Shown here: positions 33,156 through 44,149 of the stretch, one piece after another | Layout of the letters: each line of letters begins with the position of its first letter | How positions within the stretch are numbered: the stretch's first letter is position 1 | Source: Liolophura sinensis | Lineage: Eukaryota; Mollusca; Polyplacophora; Chitonida; Chitonidae | Reading direction: 5' to 3' | DNA: 60,000 bases | NCBI RefSeq assembly: GCF_032854445.1 | Contig: NC_088296.1 | Location: 26,285,448-26,345,447 of the forward strand | Notes under the pieces: generated by a model | The model's database searches: none | Seen by the model: only the letters and a program-made list of their open reading frames with translations | What the model was told of the DNA's origin: nothing | Position numbers and translations under genes: made by a program

Positions 33156-36100
33156 TTAAGGAGACGCATCTCTATGGCCATAAGCCAAGTTGTGGACACC
33201 ATCTTCGGCGATCCAGCGCTTACTATCGAAGGGGGACAGTGAGACCTTATTCAGGTGCTGCCTATAGATATGGTGGCGCTCTGATCGCAGCACGTCTATA
33301 CCGTGGCGGGAGATCTTTTTCTCGAAGAGGGCCTCTTTGTACTGCTTATGGTGGATGCGCTTTTCCACAACTCACTTTTTCACGCACTTGGCCTTCTTAA
33401 TGTTGGCTCCACCTGCCTCCAGAATGGAGTACATCTTGGGGCGCAGACCAATGTATTCGGCGATCGGCCGCCCCGCGCACTCGTCCTTCATTTTCCCCAA
33501 GACCTTCATATTTGCTACGCCGTGCAGGGGGTGGTCTTGTGGGTAATCTGAGGAGTCGTACAGGTTTGCATTCTCAGCTATATCCCTATAAACATCCTCG
33601 GTCTGAATCTCGAGTAGCAGACTATCCGTGTCAGTGTAGTGGAGCTGGCAGCGCTCTCCGTACTGGACCTTCATGTGGTTATAGTAGAAGTCGTACATCA
33701 GGTGCTTGGATAGATCTAGAATGCTCATGCCCACGTAGATAGGTCGGTTTAGGACTAGACGGGTCTTATGCATCTGAATCGCTGCGAGGTCATCATCAAA
33801 TATGTTTACCCGTGCGAAGCTCGGGCTGGCTATCAAGCGTCGGAGCTTGTCGTCTTCTCCAGAGCGTACCAGCTTGACGTCAACACGCCTCCGACGGCTC
33901 TCCATAGTTTTTCCGAAGACCGAGTTGTTCATTAGCTTGTACAGGTCCTTCTCGAATTTACTCGCGGCCGTTTTTCGGAGCTCGGTGTTCATCCTGATAT
34001 AGGGTTCCATCCAAGGGCTCTGGGCGAATCTTAGGGCCCGGTGAACGTTTGTCAGGCGCATTCCCAGAGATAGATACAGCTGTAGGTTCTGGTAGTGCAG
34101 GACGTACCATTCCTTGTTACGGAGGTTGGGGAGCAGCTTTTCGAGCTCGGTAGGCGCTTTCTTGCCGAGAAGACCGTGCTGATAGTCTGACATCCACTCC
34201 TTCTGGACCACCAGACGCTCCGGGGTTAATGGGTAGCCGTTATGTGCGTTATGTAGGTCGGCCGGATACTCTAGGTCGACCTCGAGGATGTAACCAGAAG
34301 GACTGTCGTGGGGGTGGGTAGCAATCGTTTCACCGAGACGCTGCGCGTCACCTACCCACTGAAACCAGCCCGTTGGAAGAAACTGACTCATAGCTCATCC
34401 ATATAGATTATTGGCGTCTAGGTATTGGATGTAGCTGTTTGGACTTTCGGGGTTGTATCCCTCTACCTGCGGATTATTAAGTTGGCTAATCGCTTACTTA
34501 CCATGGAGATACCTCATCGCAACCCCTTCTCAATGAAGAGATGTTGGTCATAGTCCGTCAAGAACTCCAGCTCTACCCCGGTCTTCTTGAACAGCGCATT
34601 CCACGAGAGACCTGGGCTCGTAAAGTAGTGAGGAGGGTCCAATCCATACTGCCGTAAACAAGTCTTCCGGAAGGCCTCAAACACATCGGCCAACAGGAGC
34701 ACGTCTGTGAGGCAGTAAAGGTCTGTGTAGTCTCCCAGATTGGTGCAGTCAAATACCTTCCATACTTGTTGAGCATGGATGTAGTCCTCATCGCTAATGC
34801 CTCCGACTTTGAGCTTACTGTAGAAAGCCTCTTTGGGTGGGAGGCTGGACTCGTCGAAGCGCTCCCAGCAGCCCATATACTCATAGGGGTAGACACCCTT
34901 TCGCATGAGTAGGTTTCGTTTTTCTTCGGCGGGCTCATACCGGGCTGTGATGTGGAAAGCCTCAGGTTTGTTGGCCTCTACCAGGTTGTCAAGGGAAGTC
35001 GGTAAGAATTGAGCGATGTCGATGAAGCGGAGCTGCCCCAGCGAGAAGGAGATGTACTTTTCCGTGTTGTTGGGGGTGCAGGAGATGCGGCCCTCCGCCT
35101 TACTTATGGCTTGCATCAGGAGGTGCCCGTCGTAGCCGCGTAGGTTGTGGAAGACTACTGGTATGGCTCTCTTTGGACCCAGCCGCAACTTTAGGTTGCA
35201 TGCGTTATGGGCCGCGCCTCTGTACTTGCCGGTGATATGGCAGTGCTCGCGCACAGAATCGGCGCCTAGAGGCTTCTCACACACGTGACAGGTTGTGGCG
35301 TTGTTGTGGGCCTGCCACTCTTGGGGAGTCATATTCATGGCTATAGGATTGGCTAGAACATTTCTGATTTCTTGCTCCTCCTGTTGGAGAGCTCTGAGGA
35401 AGTGTTCCGTCGCGTTAGTGCCTCTGTATTCCACGGGGCGTTTTGTGCGGCCGTCGCAACGCACCACAACATAGCAGTAACTGCAGGGCTCGTGGTGCTG
35501 AGTCTTTTGAGTGCTGCTCTCTGTGGGGCTGGGCGGCGGGCCTTCAACCTTTTTGGTCAGAGCCTCGAAGTCGGCATATATGATGAACGGAGCCGGTAGC
35601 TGTTTGTGGTGGTTCTGAAAGGTGAACTTGTTTTCCCCCTCTTGAGGCATTTCCACCCTCACCGCCGTCTGGCCAATCCCTCGGCATTCCAGTTTATGCG
35701 CGTCGAGCAGGTCCTCCCTTGTGTAGCCGTGTAGGCAGCGATCGCAGAAGTGTTTGCGATTTCGTTTCTTACTTTCTTGGAACAGGAGACAATCGAGATC
35801 TTTTATCCACATATAATGGAATTTACCTGCCTTCCCAATCAGCTGCAAATTGATTCGGGGCGTGCCACTGGGCTGCTTGCTGAGACGATGCACCATCACA
35901 CCCTTGTCCCACCCGAACACGTTGATGGCGAGGTCGTTCTTTTCCTCCACCTTATGGATCTGAGAGATGGGCGTGTGGGCGTCGATCCCACTAATGTCAA
36001 GACCATCATTGGTGGGATACTTTGTAGGTCTCTGAGGGTCCCGGGCGGCTGGAAATAAGGCAGACCGGAGTGCCCATCGGCCCATCGGAAGCAGTCGTCG

Positions 36101-36903
36101 TCTTTCTTCACATTGATGACTGCTTTCTTGTTACTCACAACTGCAGGTAGGGGGATGTAGGACCCGCCTCTCAGTGGCTGATACCTTGCAATGTCAAGCC
36201 AGAGTGTTTGCACGCTACTGACAACCCACCCTGACCCTCGCTGTGTCCATTTTTCCAGCACCTCCTGGATGGTGGGGAAGGCCTTATCTGGAACCCCGCC
36301 AATGTCACCAGCCTCTAAGAGGGTCTCCTGTTTGCTGTGGAGTACTGGGCTGGTATACTCTTCACTGCCATCGGCGTTGTCCTTTCGCAACTGAACCCTG
36401 AGGCCTAGTTGGAACTTAACCCCGTTGAGTGCCAGGATCTCTTCTTCTAGCTTCTGGCGAATAATAGCTCGATTTTCTTCTAAGAAGGCTGCTGGGTCCG
36501 TCCAAACGCCTTCGGGTACGCCCATCTGCCAGGCCCAGAGGAGATTCCTTATAGCCCTCCCGGTGTTAGTGAATTCTAGTTTCTTTTCACCCAGTATTCC
36601 GCCTAACAATTCATCCAACTCCTCGTTACTGAGGAGGTTCTTGACGTCTTGCTTCAACTCCTCGTTACTGAGGGGGTTCTTGACGTCTTGCTTCAACTCC
36701 TCGTTACTTCGGGAGTTCATGCTGTCCTGCAGTCGCTTCAACTCAGCCACAGCCGTTTTATGCCTGTCGAGGATCCCATGCAATTCTTCCAAGACATTGC
36801 GGGACCGTGGGTACTTAGGCCGCACACCTAGGAGCGTCTCAAACTCCCCCCGTAGTGCTCGCGCTTTTTGATGGTGGTTCATTGTACGCGCTGATATTAT
36901 CAT
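33156..36903 (-). pseudogene. POLB: Protein-primed-type family B DNA polymerase pseudogene
   Basis: About 1240 codons on the minus strand. The N-terminal part (ATG at 36903 or 36882) is helical and contains a duplicated SNEELKQDVKN unit. In the segment after 36085 there are a C2HC zinc finger (CDRC...H...C, residues 114-134), exonuclease I (YADFEAL), a Cys/His cluster CHVCEKP...HCHITGKYRGAAH resembling endonuclease VII-type knuckles, exonuclease II (FHNLRGYDGH) and III (LYCLTDVLLLADV). Motif A lies in the interrupted stretch near 34400-34430. Motif B is KLMNNSVFGK and motif C YTDTDSLLLE. Lesions are an 8-bp tandem duplication (36072-36087) causing a frameshift, TGA at 34514-34516, a frameshift near 34479-34484, TGA at 34392-34394 and TGA at 33372-33374. 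It cannot make polymerase. Confidence 0.92.
36072..36087. repeat. 8-bp tandem duplication that breaks the polymerase frame
   Basis: GCCCATCG occurs twice head to tail. The two long polymerase frames meet exactly here, so one extra copy of the 8-mer accounts for the shift. Confidence 0.85.
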
Positions 36904-36924
36904 TATACTAATAACATCAACTCT

Positions 36925-37203
36925 CTAATTGTAAATTTCGAGAGCCGCCAGCCGTTTGAACTCATCCAAGAAAGCCTTTAACCTCCGCTGTCTTTCACGC
37001 GTCTGGACCCTATTATATCCGCAGGCCATGCAAAGCCGAAATTGGTTTTTAACACCCCGACCACAGTTAATACATGGCTTGGTGCCAAGACCCTTGCGCA
37101 GACGGTTTAGGTGAACCCCACAGTACTCACCCAGACAACTCTTACCACAGAGCTCCGTGAAGCCGATGAGTAGCCACCGGCAATTATTGTAACCCTTTGG
37201 CAT
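36925..37203 (-). CDS. Small zinc-binding protein of the element
   Basis: Intact 92-codon frame. It has Cys/His ligands arranged as C-x3-C-x4-C-x2-H in CGKSCLGEYCGVH and two CxxC pairs, PCINCGRG and LCMACG, consistent with one or two zinc knuckles. A basic helix follows (RERQRRLKAFLDEFKRL). It lies 22 bp upstream of the polymerase in the same orientation. A DNA- or RNA-binding accessory or transcription factor is plausible. Its last codons (LAALEIYN) recur in degraded form near 37617-37650. Confidence 0.6.
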   Translation of the reverse strand: MPKGYNNCRWLLIGFTELCGKSCLGEYCGVHLNRLRKGLGTKPCINCGRGVKNQFRLCMACGYNRVQTRERQRRLKAFLDEFKRLAALEIYN

Positions 37204-37289
37204 GTTGTTGTTGTATACACAATTGGTGTAGAAGCATATCTGAGCAATGGGTATGTCTAATAGAACCCCAGATGAGGTTGGTGGGGCCT

Positions 37290-37583
37290 CTATTTGTTAT
37301 GGGGAGGGCCCCAAGGGGGTGGTTGCTTTATTAGCTCGGGCAGCAGCCGGTTTTCATAATACTGCCGGATGGGCTCGGGGTGCTCCACCGAAGCGCACAC
37401 GTCGTTGGTGAAGAGCTTCAGCACGAGCAGCCGGCCCCCGTGGACGCGGCCGTCTTCAAACATGCTGCGGGTGACTCCTTGGTAGCCTCGCAAGTCTTGC
37501 ACCGTGCCGACTAACTTCGCCCAAAGAGGCCGGCCGTCCGCGGACGGTGGGCTGGTCATTTCCGCCTGAGCGGGAGATCCCAT
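37290..37583 (-). CDS. Small element-encoded protein of unknown function
   Basis: Intact 97-codon frame starting at ATG 37583. It contains WAKLVGTVQDLRGYQGV and RLLVLKLFTNDVCA, then a Pro-rich C-terminus PPPWGPPHNK. No domain is recognised. The last eight codons and the following bases are duplicated at 37664-37704, which identifies a second, mostly deleted copy of this gene. Confidence 0.5.
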   Translation of the reverse strand: MGSPAQAEMTSPPSADGRPLWAKLVGTVQDLRGYQGVTRSMFEDGRVHGGRLLVLKLFTNDVCASVEHPEPIRQYYENRLLPELIKQPPPWGPPHNK

Positions 37584-37616
37584 GATGATGATGATTCATT
37601 GTATGTGCTGTATACC

Positions 37617-37705
37617 TAATAAGAAATTTCGATAGCCGCCAGACCCTCCGCTGGGGGGTTGGGGACCTCTATTTGTTATGGGGAGGGCCCCAAGGGGGGG
37701 CGTGC
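37617..37705 (-). pseudogene. Remnant of a duplicated 97-aa/92-aa gene module
   Basis: Minus-strand PWGPPHNK plus stop at about 37676-37700 repeats the end of the gene at 37290-37583. LAAIEIS plus stop at about 37623-37650 repeats the end of the zinc-protein gene at 36925-37203. The order is the same, but almost everything between was deleted. It marks the right end of recognisable element sequence. Confidence 0.65.
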
Positions 37706-39365
37706 GCCAGAACCCTCCTTCCCTATACTACTTAGAAAATTGTTTGGACGCGGCAGAGAGTGGCCGCTTACGGCAGATGAACGCTGATTACAGGTGGCCG
37801 TAGGTACAGGTTGACTGTATATATATGCTCCTAGTAACTCAGTAGTTTGTAAAAGTGACCGTTTTCCGTGACTGAACACCTGTTTACATGCTGTTGTTGA
37901 ATTAATGCGGGTGTTCTTATTCAAACATGGTTAGTTCATTAAGCGCTATTATTATCTGATACAAGGTGTATATGTACGATATGTTTACTCCGATATAACA
38001 CGATACAATTCTGTGGTAATATGTCCGGATGATGAAAGCCACCCCCAAAAGTCTATTATTATGATAACGCTCAACAAGTCATTATCAAACATGCCTGCGT
38101 CTTGTTTAATTAATCTGATGTCACCCCAGGCAACGAGTTCTTTGAATTCAAGGTGATTAAGATTGACATTAAACAAATTTGAAAAAAAAAAAAAAAACAA
38201 TCTGGTTGAATATTCTTTACAATAACATGGAAGTCCAGCATCTCATTGTGTAGAGCTTGTCGTGTTTGCGTGTCACTAACAAGACGCAGTTTTCATTGTG
38301 ACTCCGACTGATTTTACACAGAGAGCTGAATATAGACGACAAGCTAAAGAAACACACTATAGTAACTGACCTCTTAGGCCTACACAATGAAATAAAAATA
38401 TAGTTCACCCACTAGTTGACTGCTGATATATGTAAATAGCAGCAAATACGTTAGGCTTTTTCCCCAGAAAAGACTTGTTGCTAACATGTAGTTACTTAGT
38501 TATAGTCAAACACACTTACAAAATGGGACACCTCAGGAAACGAAGTTGACTTGATTCATTTGATGGGAGTAAGCGCCAGTACTCAAACGCATTCTTACAC
38601 AACGGTTGTTAGGTTTAGTAAAGCTACCTGCCAAACTATTTGACATAAAACAACCCCCCCCCCCCCCCCCGCTTCCGCAACCAACCAGAACTGGACTGGA
38701 AACCATGATAAGTCCAAATGTATATTCATTGAATGTCACTTACATTTCGCAGACATTATGGCTTAATCCAGACACACAATGGGCACATGTTTATCAACCG
38801 TTTAAACATTAAAAGGTTTTACTCCATGAAATCTAAAATTGTATTCCGATTCCTTACTAAAGAACAGTGTAACACACAATTTGTGTTTTCTGTTCTGAGT
38901 TTATCTTTCTAAGCAATTGCAATCAATGATTTATGCCGTTAACTGTTTAATCAATACAAGCCCACGACCTTCGTTCGGGGACATTGTGAAGAGTATGTCT
39001 GGTGAGATCGATGCACTATCTCCCAATAACTGGCGTTCACCAGGCAATCGTGTAGACAAACGGTTAGAATCATGTAGACAAACGGTTAAAATGTTCCGAA
39101 TGCATAATCATACATGTACACTAGTGCGACATTGCTCTCCGACTACACATCATCAGTAACCACACATCGGCTCTCACAGACATGACATGCGCAGAAGTTT
39201 TCCTGCACTATGTAAAAAGGCCTATGTACAAAAACCAATAACTCAATCACAATATAATCACCTAGAATAAATCGTCTTTTCCAAACGCCGAGTGTTGGTG
39301 ATGTGTTTAAAACTTTTCAACGCTTCCGATACCAGATTGCTCACAGTACACCAGACAAAGCCAGA
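37706..39365. other. Intergenic sequence right of the element
   Basis: AT-rich host sequence with an A15 run near 38181 and a C18 run at about 38651-38668. No inverted repeat to the left flank of the element and no exon was recognised. Confidence 0.4.
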
Positions 39366-39690
39366 TATACGAGATTCTGCGAGACTTGTGGCTGAGGTGC
39401 TAGCCTTTCCATCGCTTTTTCACACTGGACGAGGGTTCGAACCTAGTCTCGAAAGGAAATTGTTTTAAAGATTCTGGTGCTTCCATTGTTCTCGTGGCGG
39501 TACTGATCGCAAGAAGCGGCCAACGGGGATCCTTTGTGTGGCCTTGCACGGAGTCCTCTTATCAACCCCTTGGCTTTCGCCCCTGATACGCGGAAGAGAT
39601 AGTTCATAACCTCATCAACGGCCAGTGGTTTAGCCCAGGCACTCCGGTTTTTACCCCCAATAAAACTGGCCGTCATCGTCATCAAATTAT
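39366..39690 (+). mobile_element. tRNA-derived SINE-like element, diverged
   Basis: It has a Pol III-type A-box-like TGGCTGAGGTG (39390) and a perfect B-box GGTTCGAACC (about 39434). A body follows, ending in ACTCCGGTTTTTACCCCCAA and TAAAACTGGCCGTCATCGTC. That ending recalls the CATAATGCTGGCCGCCGTCGTA block of the other SINEs here. The tRNA-like cloverleaf is poor, so I do not call a tRNA gene. The minus-strand 80-codon ORF inside it is not considered coding. Confidence 0.5.
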
Positions 39691-40082
39691 GACGTTATAC
39701 AGGAGTGACACATAAATAAAATGCCTTAAATAATTAAAAGAAAAAAAAAACAAGAAGACATGATATGCTATGTTAAATATTTAATTATGTATTGTGCATT
39801 ATGACAGCACGCAAAGATAAGTTAGCCTCTTGAAAAACACAGGTAAAAAGCGACGACATATCCACATATGCGTAATCCTAGCACACCGCTGAAACCGAAC
39901 ACACAACAAAAAACATGTGAGATAGCTTGTAAAAGCAAATACCCCAGATACTAACATTTATTCACGTCAATAAAAAACACGTCAATACATGTAATCAACA
40001 TGTAAGTATTTAACAACATTGTACATGGTGTGCATGCGAAGACTGGACGGGTGAATTTGATCTGGCACGGCTGCACCTATAG

Positions 40083-40084
<2 letters not shown>

Positions 40085-40134
<50 letters not shown>
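40085..40134. repeat. (TA)n microsatellite
   Basis: About 25 uninterrupted AT dinucleotides between CATAGTCAT and CAGATAGTG. Confidence 0.95.
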
Positions 40135-40138
<4 letters not shown>

Positions 40139-40154
40139 TAGTGATAACTACGTG

Positions 40155-40450
40155 TTCCCGATGTACATGCACGTGTACAAATGAGAGCACATTCATGTAT
40201 GTGTACAAATGAGAGCACGTGCATGTACGTGTACAAATCAGAGCAAATACATGTGTGTGTACAAACCAGAACACATACATGTACGTGTACAGATCAAGAA
40301 CACATACATGTACAAATCAGAGCACATACATGTACGTGTACAAATCAGAGCAAACACATGTATGTGTACAAATCAGAGCACATACATGTACGTGTACAAA
40401 TCAGAATACGAACATGTGCGTGTACAAATCAGAGCACATACATATACACA
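40155..40450. repeat. 28-bp minisatellite, about 10 copies
   Basis: The unit contains CATACATGTACGTGTACAAA and TCAGAGCA with a 28-bp period. The two overlapping plus-strand ORFs are open only because of the repeat. Confidence 0.9.
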
Positions 40451-41525
40451 TTTGACTGGAATGCCTATGTACTGGATTTTTACAATCAAACAACAAATTG
40501 AGACTTCTGCGACTGGCAGATGGTGTGTTGAGAGCGTGCACAAATATACACTGCATGGTATGAAGAGATCGAATTTAACAGTGGTCCGAGGCCGGTGGAA
40601 TTTTGGATTAGAAAGTAGGTTTAAAGAAACTCTGGTTTATGTGGCATGTGACTGATCAAAACTGAATCCAGTTACCGCGCCTAATCATTTACAAACTACA
40701 AATCATCTAAACAAATTATTTCTACCAAGATATAAATTCTATAAATTTAGATGAAAACACAATGTAACCCGTAAACTGTTTGGATCAGTACACTAAAATC
40801 TATTGGCCAGTGATATTTTTTATAGTTAATTTGGAACTCACGAATCCATTCAATGCCTTGGGCAAGCCAGAACCCACATTTCCCTCAAGTACTCATGATG
40901 AGACATGATGATGGCACACAGCACTGTACAGTAGGGGAATGTCAGGATCAAAACATTTCACCTCCAATATGTTCTGCATTCCAAGATCATCATCACTGGG
41001 AAATACGGTGATTGTATTTATGTTGATTTTGATTACCCTTTAAGGATATTGTTTATTTAATATTTTTGATGTAACACTATGGCCTAGTACTTCAGGTATA
41101 GACCTGCTAGATAAGGTACAATTAATTACCCTAAGGCATCTATTCTTCTGCACCATGTACAGCATGTTACTGCTTCAGGCTTTATCATTTCTGGTTTGTC
41201 AGCAATGCCTTTATGTCTGTTTTATTCAGCCTTTGGAGTCTACTTCTGTGCTATCTCATATTTTCTGTACTGAAACAACCCATCTGGTTGTAGCCTATTT
41301 AAAAACACTTATCTATAATTCATTTACTAGCCCTATCTTCACACTTGTGTGTCTAAAACACAAAGCAATCATGTTATTTGGTGTTGCACATTTTGGTCGG
41401 TTGTCCTACGTACATAACAAAACTCCTAAATCTAAAACTCTGATTAAGTTATCACTTCTGCACACTTTGATTGTTTCCCTGCACAACTAACTTCCTAGAT
41501 GTGTGAAACCCTAAACAATCCTGAG
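40451..41525. other. No recognisable feature (3' flank of RFK)
   Basis: AT-rich unique sequence. A 111-codon plus-strand ORF at 41155-41490 has no domain or gene context. This region is downstream of the minus-strand RFK gene. Confidence 0.4.
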
Positions 41526-42360
41526 TGCTTCACAGTTTGGTCAGTTACAGATGTGATCAGTTACAGGTGTGATCAGTTACAGGTGTGATCAGTTACAGGT
41601 GTGTACCTGCTCTTAAACATCTCATTACACATCACTTTGTTCTAACAGGTAAAAATTCTGTGTTAGATCAGAACTTTACACACAGACATACCTACATAAC
41701 AAGTACACCCAAACTTTACACGCAGACATACCTTTGTGTTTGTACCTACACTAACATTACACGTACATTTGAACACATTGCACATTCAATAACATACACA
41801 CCTGTGTACAATAACATCACAAATGCTCTAACAGGTCAGACTCTGAAAAGGTTCCAGTGTTCATATGGATGCCCATCCACCCATACATCAGTCAGCCCAT
41901 CCACTCATCCATCAATCAACCCATCCACTCATCTATCAGTCAACCCATCCACCCATCCATCAGTCAACCCATCCACTCATCCACACAATAGTTGGTCCAT
42001 CCACTAACCCATCTATCCACCCTTCCAATATTTGGTACATCCACTCATCCATTCTTCCATTGGTTGGTTCATCCACTCATCCATCCTTCCATTAGTTTGT
42101 CCATCCACTCATCCATCCTTCCATTAGTTGGTCCATCTACTCATCCATCCTTCCATTAGTTGGTCCATCCACCCATCGATACATCCATCTTTCCAGTAGT
42201 TGGTCCATCCACACATCCACACTTCCAATGGTTGGTCCATCCACTCATCCATCCTTTCATTAGTTTGTCCATCCACTCATCCATCTTTCCAGTAGTTGGT
42301 CCATCCACACATCCATAGGGATCCACCCTTCCAGTAGTTGGTCCGCCCACTCATCCACAC
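41526..42360. repeat. Short tandem repeats downstream of RFK
   Basis: GATCAGTTACAGGTGT is repeated about four times at 41555-41600. A longer array of units with CCATCCACTCATCCATCC and TTCCATTAGTTGGTC (period about 40 bp) fills 41865-42355. Confidence 0.85.
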
Positions 42361-42456
42361 ATAGCTCTAACTCTTTGCCAATAAAAAAGAGAATGATTCA
42401 ATGCTCTCAATTAAAACTATCTCTAAGATAAATCATGATCTTAATGTCCACTTTGG

Positions 42457-42575
42457 TCAAGAGCCTTCTCCATTTGTCTTGAAGAAGTTGTCATCTTTGA
42501 AAGCCTCGTGTTTGGGAAGTTTTAGCTGCTTTTCTGTCTCAGCTATATCAGCTCTGATTGCCTTTATTAGCTCAT
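42457..42575 (-). CDS. RFK: Riboflavin kinase, exon 4 (C-terminus)
   Basis: Acceptor GTTTGTTTTCAG (AG at 42577-42576). The first two bases complete an aspartate codon split with exon 3. It encodes ELIKAIRADIAETEKQLKLP, then KHEAFKDDNFF, and ends GEGS before a TGA at 42459-42457. This is the C-terminal helix region typical of eukaryotic riboflavin kinases, in which a long amphipathic helix packs on the beta-barrel. The 3' UTR would lie below 42457. I did not identify a polyadenylation signal with confidence. Confidence 0.93.
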
Positions 42576-43652
42576 CTGAAAACAAACCACAAACACATAT
42601 ACAACATTAGCTGTGATTGTCATCATGAGCTCTTCCCATACAAACCACAAACATATACAACATTAGCTGTGATTCCTTACAAATGCACCACTAATGTGTT
42701 TTTCGTCTCCTATATCTACTGTGTCTCAATGGTAACTAGATACAGTAAACATGCAGGTCACGGCTGACAGGTTATCATGCTTGTCTCTTGATGGCCAGGA
42801 CACAGGAGGAGTGGACTAGATACAGCAAACATGCAGGTCACGGCTGACAGGTTATCATGCTTGTCTCTTGATGGCCAGGACACATGAGGAGTGGACTAGA
42901 TACAGCAAACATGCAGGTCACGGCTGACAGGTTATTATGCTTGTCTCTTGATGGCCAGGGCACAGGAGGAGTGGAATCAGTCACAGGTGAGGGTTCAATC
43001 CCCGACTTCGACAGGTGCTTTGTAGAATGACAGTATTGAATACCACACACATTTTTGGGCTTTGTACATGTAGCAATACGCATTTGACTTCACTCAGGGG
43101 ATGTTTGTGCAGCTCAGTATGTACTTCAGCCAACATAATACAAACATGTTTACATAGCTAAAGTGCATCAGAAACTTTCCAAACAAAAGTGATTTTCCCC
43201 TGGCACTCCGTTTTCATCTATCATGTAGGACCAGGAGGATCAACGTGTGCATGTATGTTGTATAAACTTATATACGTTTTGTACGCGTAATGGATGTCAT
43301 AATGCACTACCCTATTTCTCCTGCTGACTGGGACAGTTTCAGGAGGAATACATTTATTTTGTTGTTGCTTTTGTATGTGGGAATGTATGTAACTTCACTT
43401 TTATCTCGTTTTATATATACTGATGTATTTTGGGTTTTTTTCTTTTGATTGGGACTCTGAAGTATGTGTTTCATGTATATTGTTTCCCCTGTGAAGATCT
43501 TGAGGAAGAAGAGTTTCACTGTAAATTGATTGCACTACCTTCGTTAAATGAAGATGATATTATTATTATTATTATCATCATACGGGTGATCAGGCAAGGG
43601 GAGGTAACTGTCTGAGATGGTCAGTCTAGGGGAGGTAACCCTGATAACTCAC
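42576..43652. other. RFK intron 3 with an 80-bp triplicate
   Basis: It contains three copies of an 80-bp unit (42735-42975; TACAGCAAACATGCAGGTCA and CTTGTCTCTTGATGGCCAGG), a B-box-like GGTTCAATCCC at about 42990, possibly a SINE scrap, and an ATT/ATC microsatellite at 43556-43580. The rest is unremarkable. Confidence 0.7.
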
Positions 43653-43755
43653 CCACAGAGGAGAAGTTTTCCATGGGTCTAACATATCCCAGCATAACCA
43701 CCTTCAGTGTGGAGCCGTAAAAGTCATCCTTGAACTTGTGTAGTACATGGGTTTC
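43653..43755 (-). CDS. RFK: Riboflavin kinase, exon 3
   Basis: Acceptor ACGTTTATGTTTTTGCAG (AG at 43757-43756) and donor GTGAGT (from 43652). Phase 0 entry, phase 1 exit. It encodes ETHVLHKFKDDFYGSTLKVV followed by MLGYVRPMENFSSV. The ExH-x-LH-x-F-x-x-DFYG motif carries the conserved glutamate and the flavin-binding DFYG segment of riboflavin kinases. GYVRPMENF matches the conserved GYLRPExxF strand of the family. Joins in frame with exons 2 and 4. Confidence 0.95.
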
Positions 43756-44149
43756 CTGCAAAAACATAAACGTGTAAACATACATGTGCACTTACAGCTG
43801 AGTTTGTAAGTTCTGTTTGTCCAAGAGTGGTTAGGGTTGGTGGGAGATGGGGAGAGGGGAGGGGTGCTGAGTATCTTACCATGTATAACCACCGCCCACC
43901 TACAGCTGTGATTGGTAAGTGCCATGTGCATTCAGAAATCAGCCCATAAAACTCTATTACTAACATTTGTTTTCTCACATGCACTGTCTGGGATGTAATG
44001 CACATACAAAATAAATGAACACAAGATTAGAACTAAATCCCACTTGGGTGTTAATACAAAAGCCGTTCCCAGTACACAGTATTGTACCCAATGTACACCA
44101 CCACATGGATGTCAGGACTATAATTAGATTCTGTCAGCTTTTATTCTAA
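43756..44149. other. RFK intron 2, distal part
   Basis: Unique sequence with no repeat or exon recognised. The minus-strand ORFs around 43704-44005 overlap exon 3 in other frames or read intron. Confidence 0.5.

Larger units (their letters stand above)
26500..37705. mobile_element. Degraded Polinton/Maverick (adintovirus-like) element
   Basis: About 11.2 kb with a coherent virus-like gene set: membrane and coiled-coil proteins, major capsid protein, packaging ATPase, DDE integrase, family B DNA polymerase of protein-primed type, and small zinc-binding and acidic proteins. Retroviral-type integrase plus protein-primed polymerase plus double-jelly-roll-type capsid and packaging ATPase defines the Polinton/adintovirus lineage (established knowledge). 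The segment is visibly richer in GC than its surroundings. The large genes are interrupted many times. No terminal inverted repeats, adenovirus-type protease or minor capsid gene could be recognised, and the right end shows a collapsed internal duplication. It is an inactive, probably end-truncated copy lying between two host genes. Confidence 0.9.

Noticed and set aside
28796-34516. Interpreting the TGA codons as recoded sense codons
   Set aside because: The same genes also contain TAA, TAG, frameshifts and an 8-bp duplication, and RFK next door ends normally with TGA. Decay is the simpler explanation.
39366-39450. tRNA gene suggested by A-box and perfect B-box
   Set aside because: The cloverleaf stems do not pair properly when the T arm is fixed on the B-box. 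Better explained as the tRNA-derived head of a SINE.
39443-39685. 80-codon minus-strand ORF
   Set aside because: Lies inside the SINE-like element and has no recognisable domain.
40030-40655. Overlapping plus-strand ORFs spanning the (TA)n tract and 28-bp repeats
   Set aside because: Reading frames open only because of the repeats.
41155-41490. 111-codon plus-strand ORF with hydrophobic start
   Set aside because: No homology, splice sites or neighbours. AT-rich flank of RFK where such ORFs are expected by chance.
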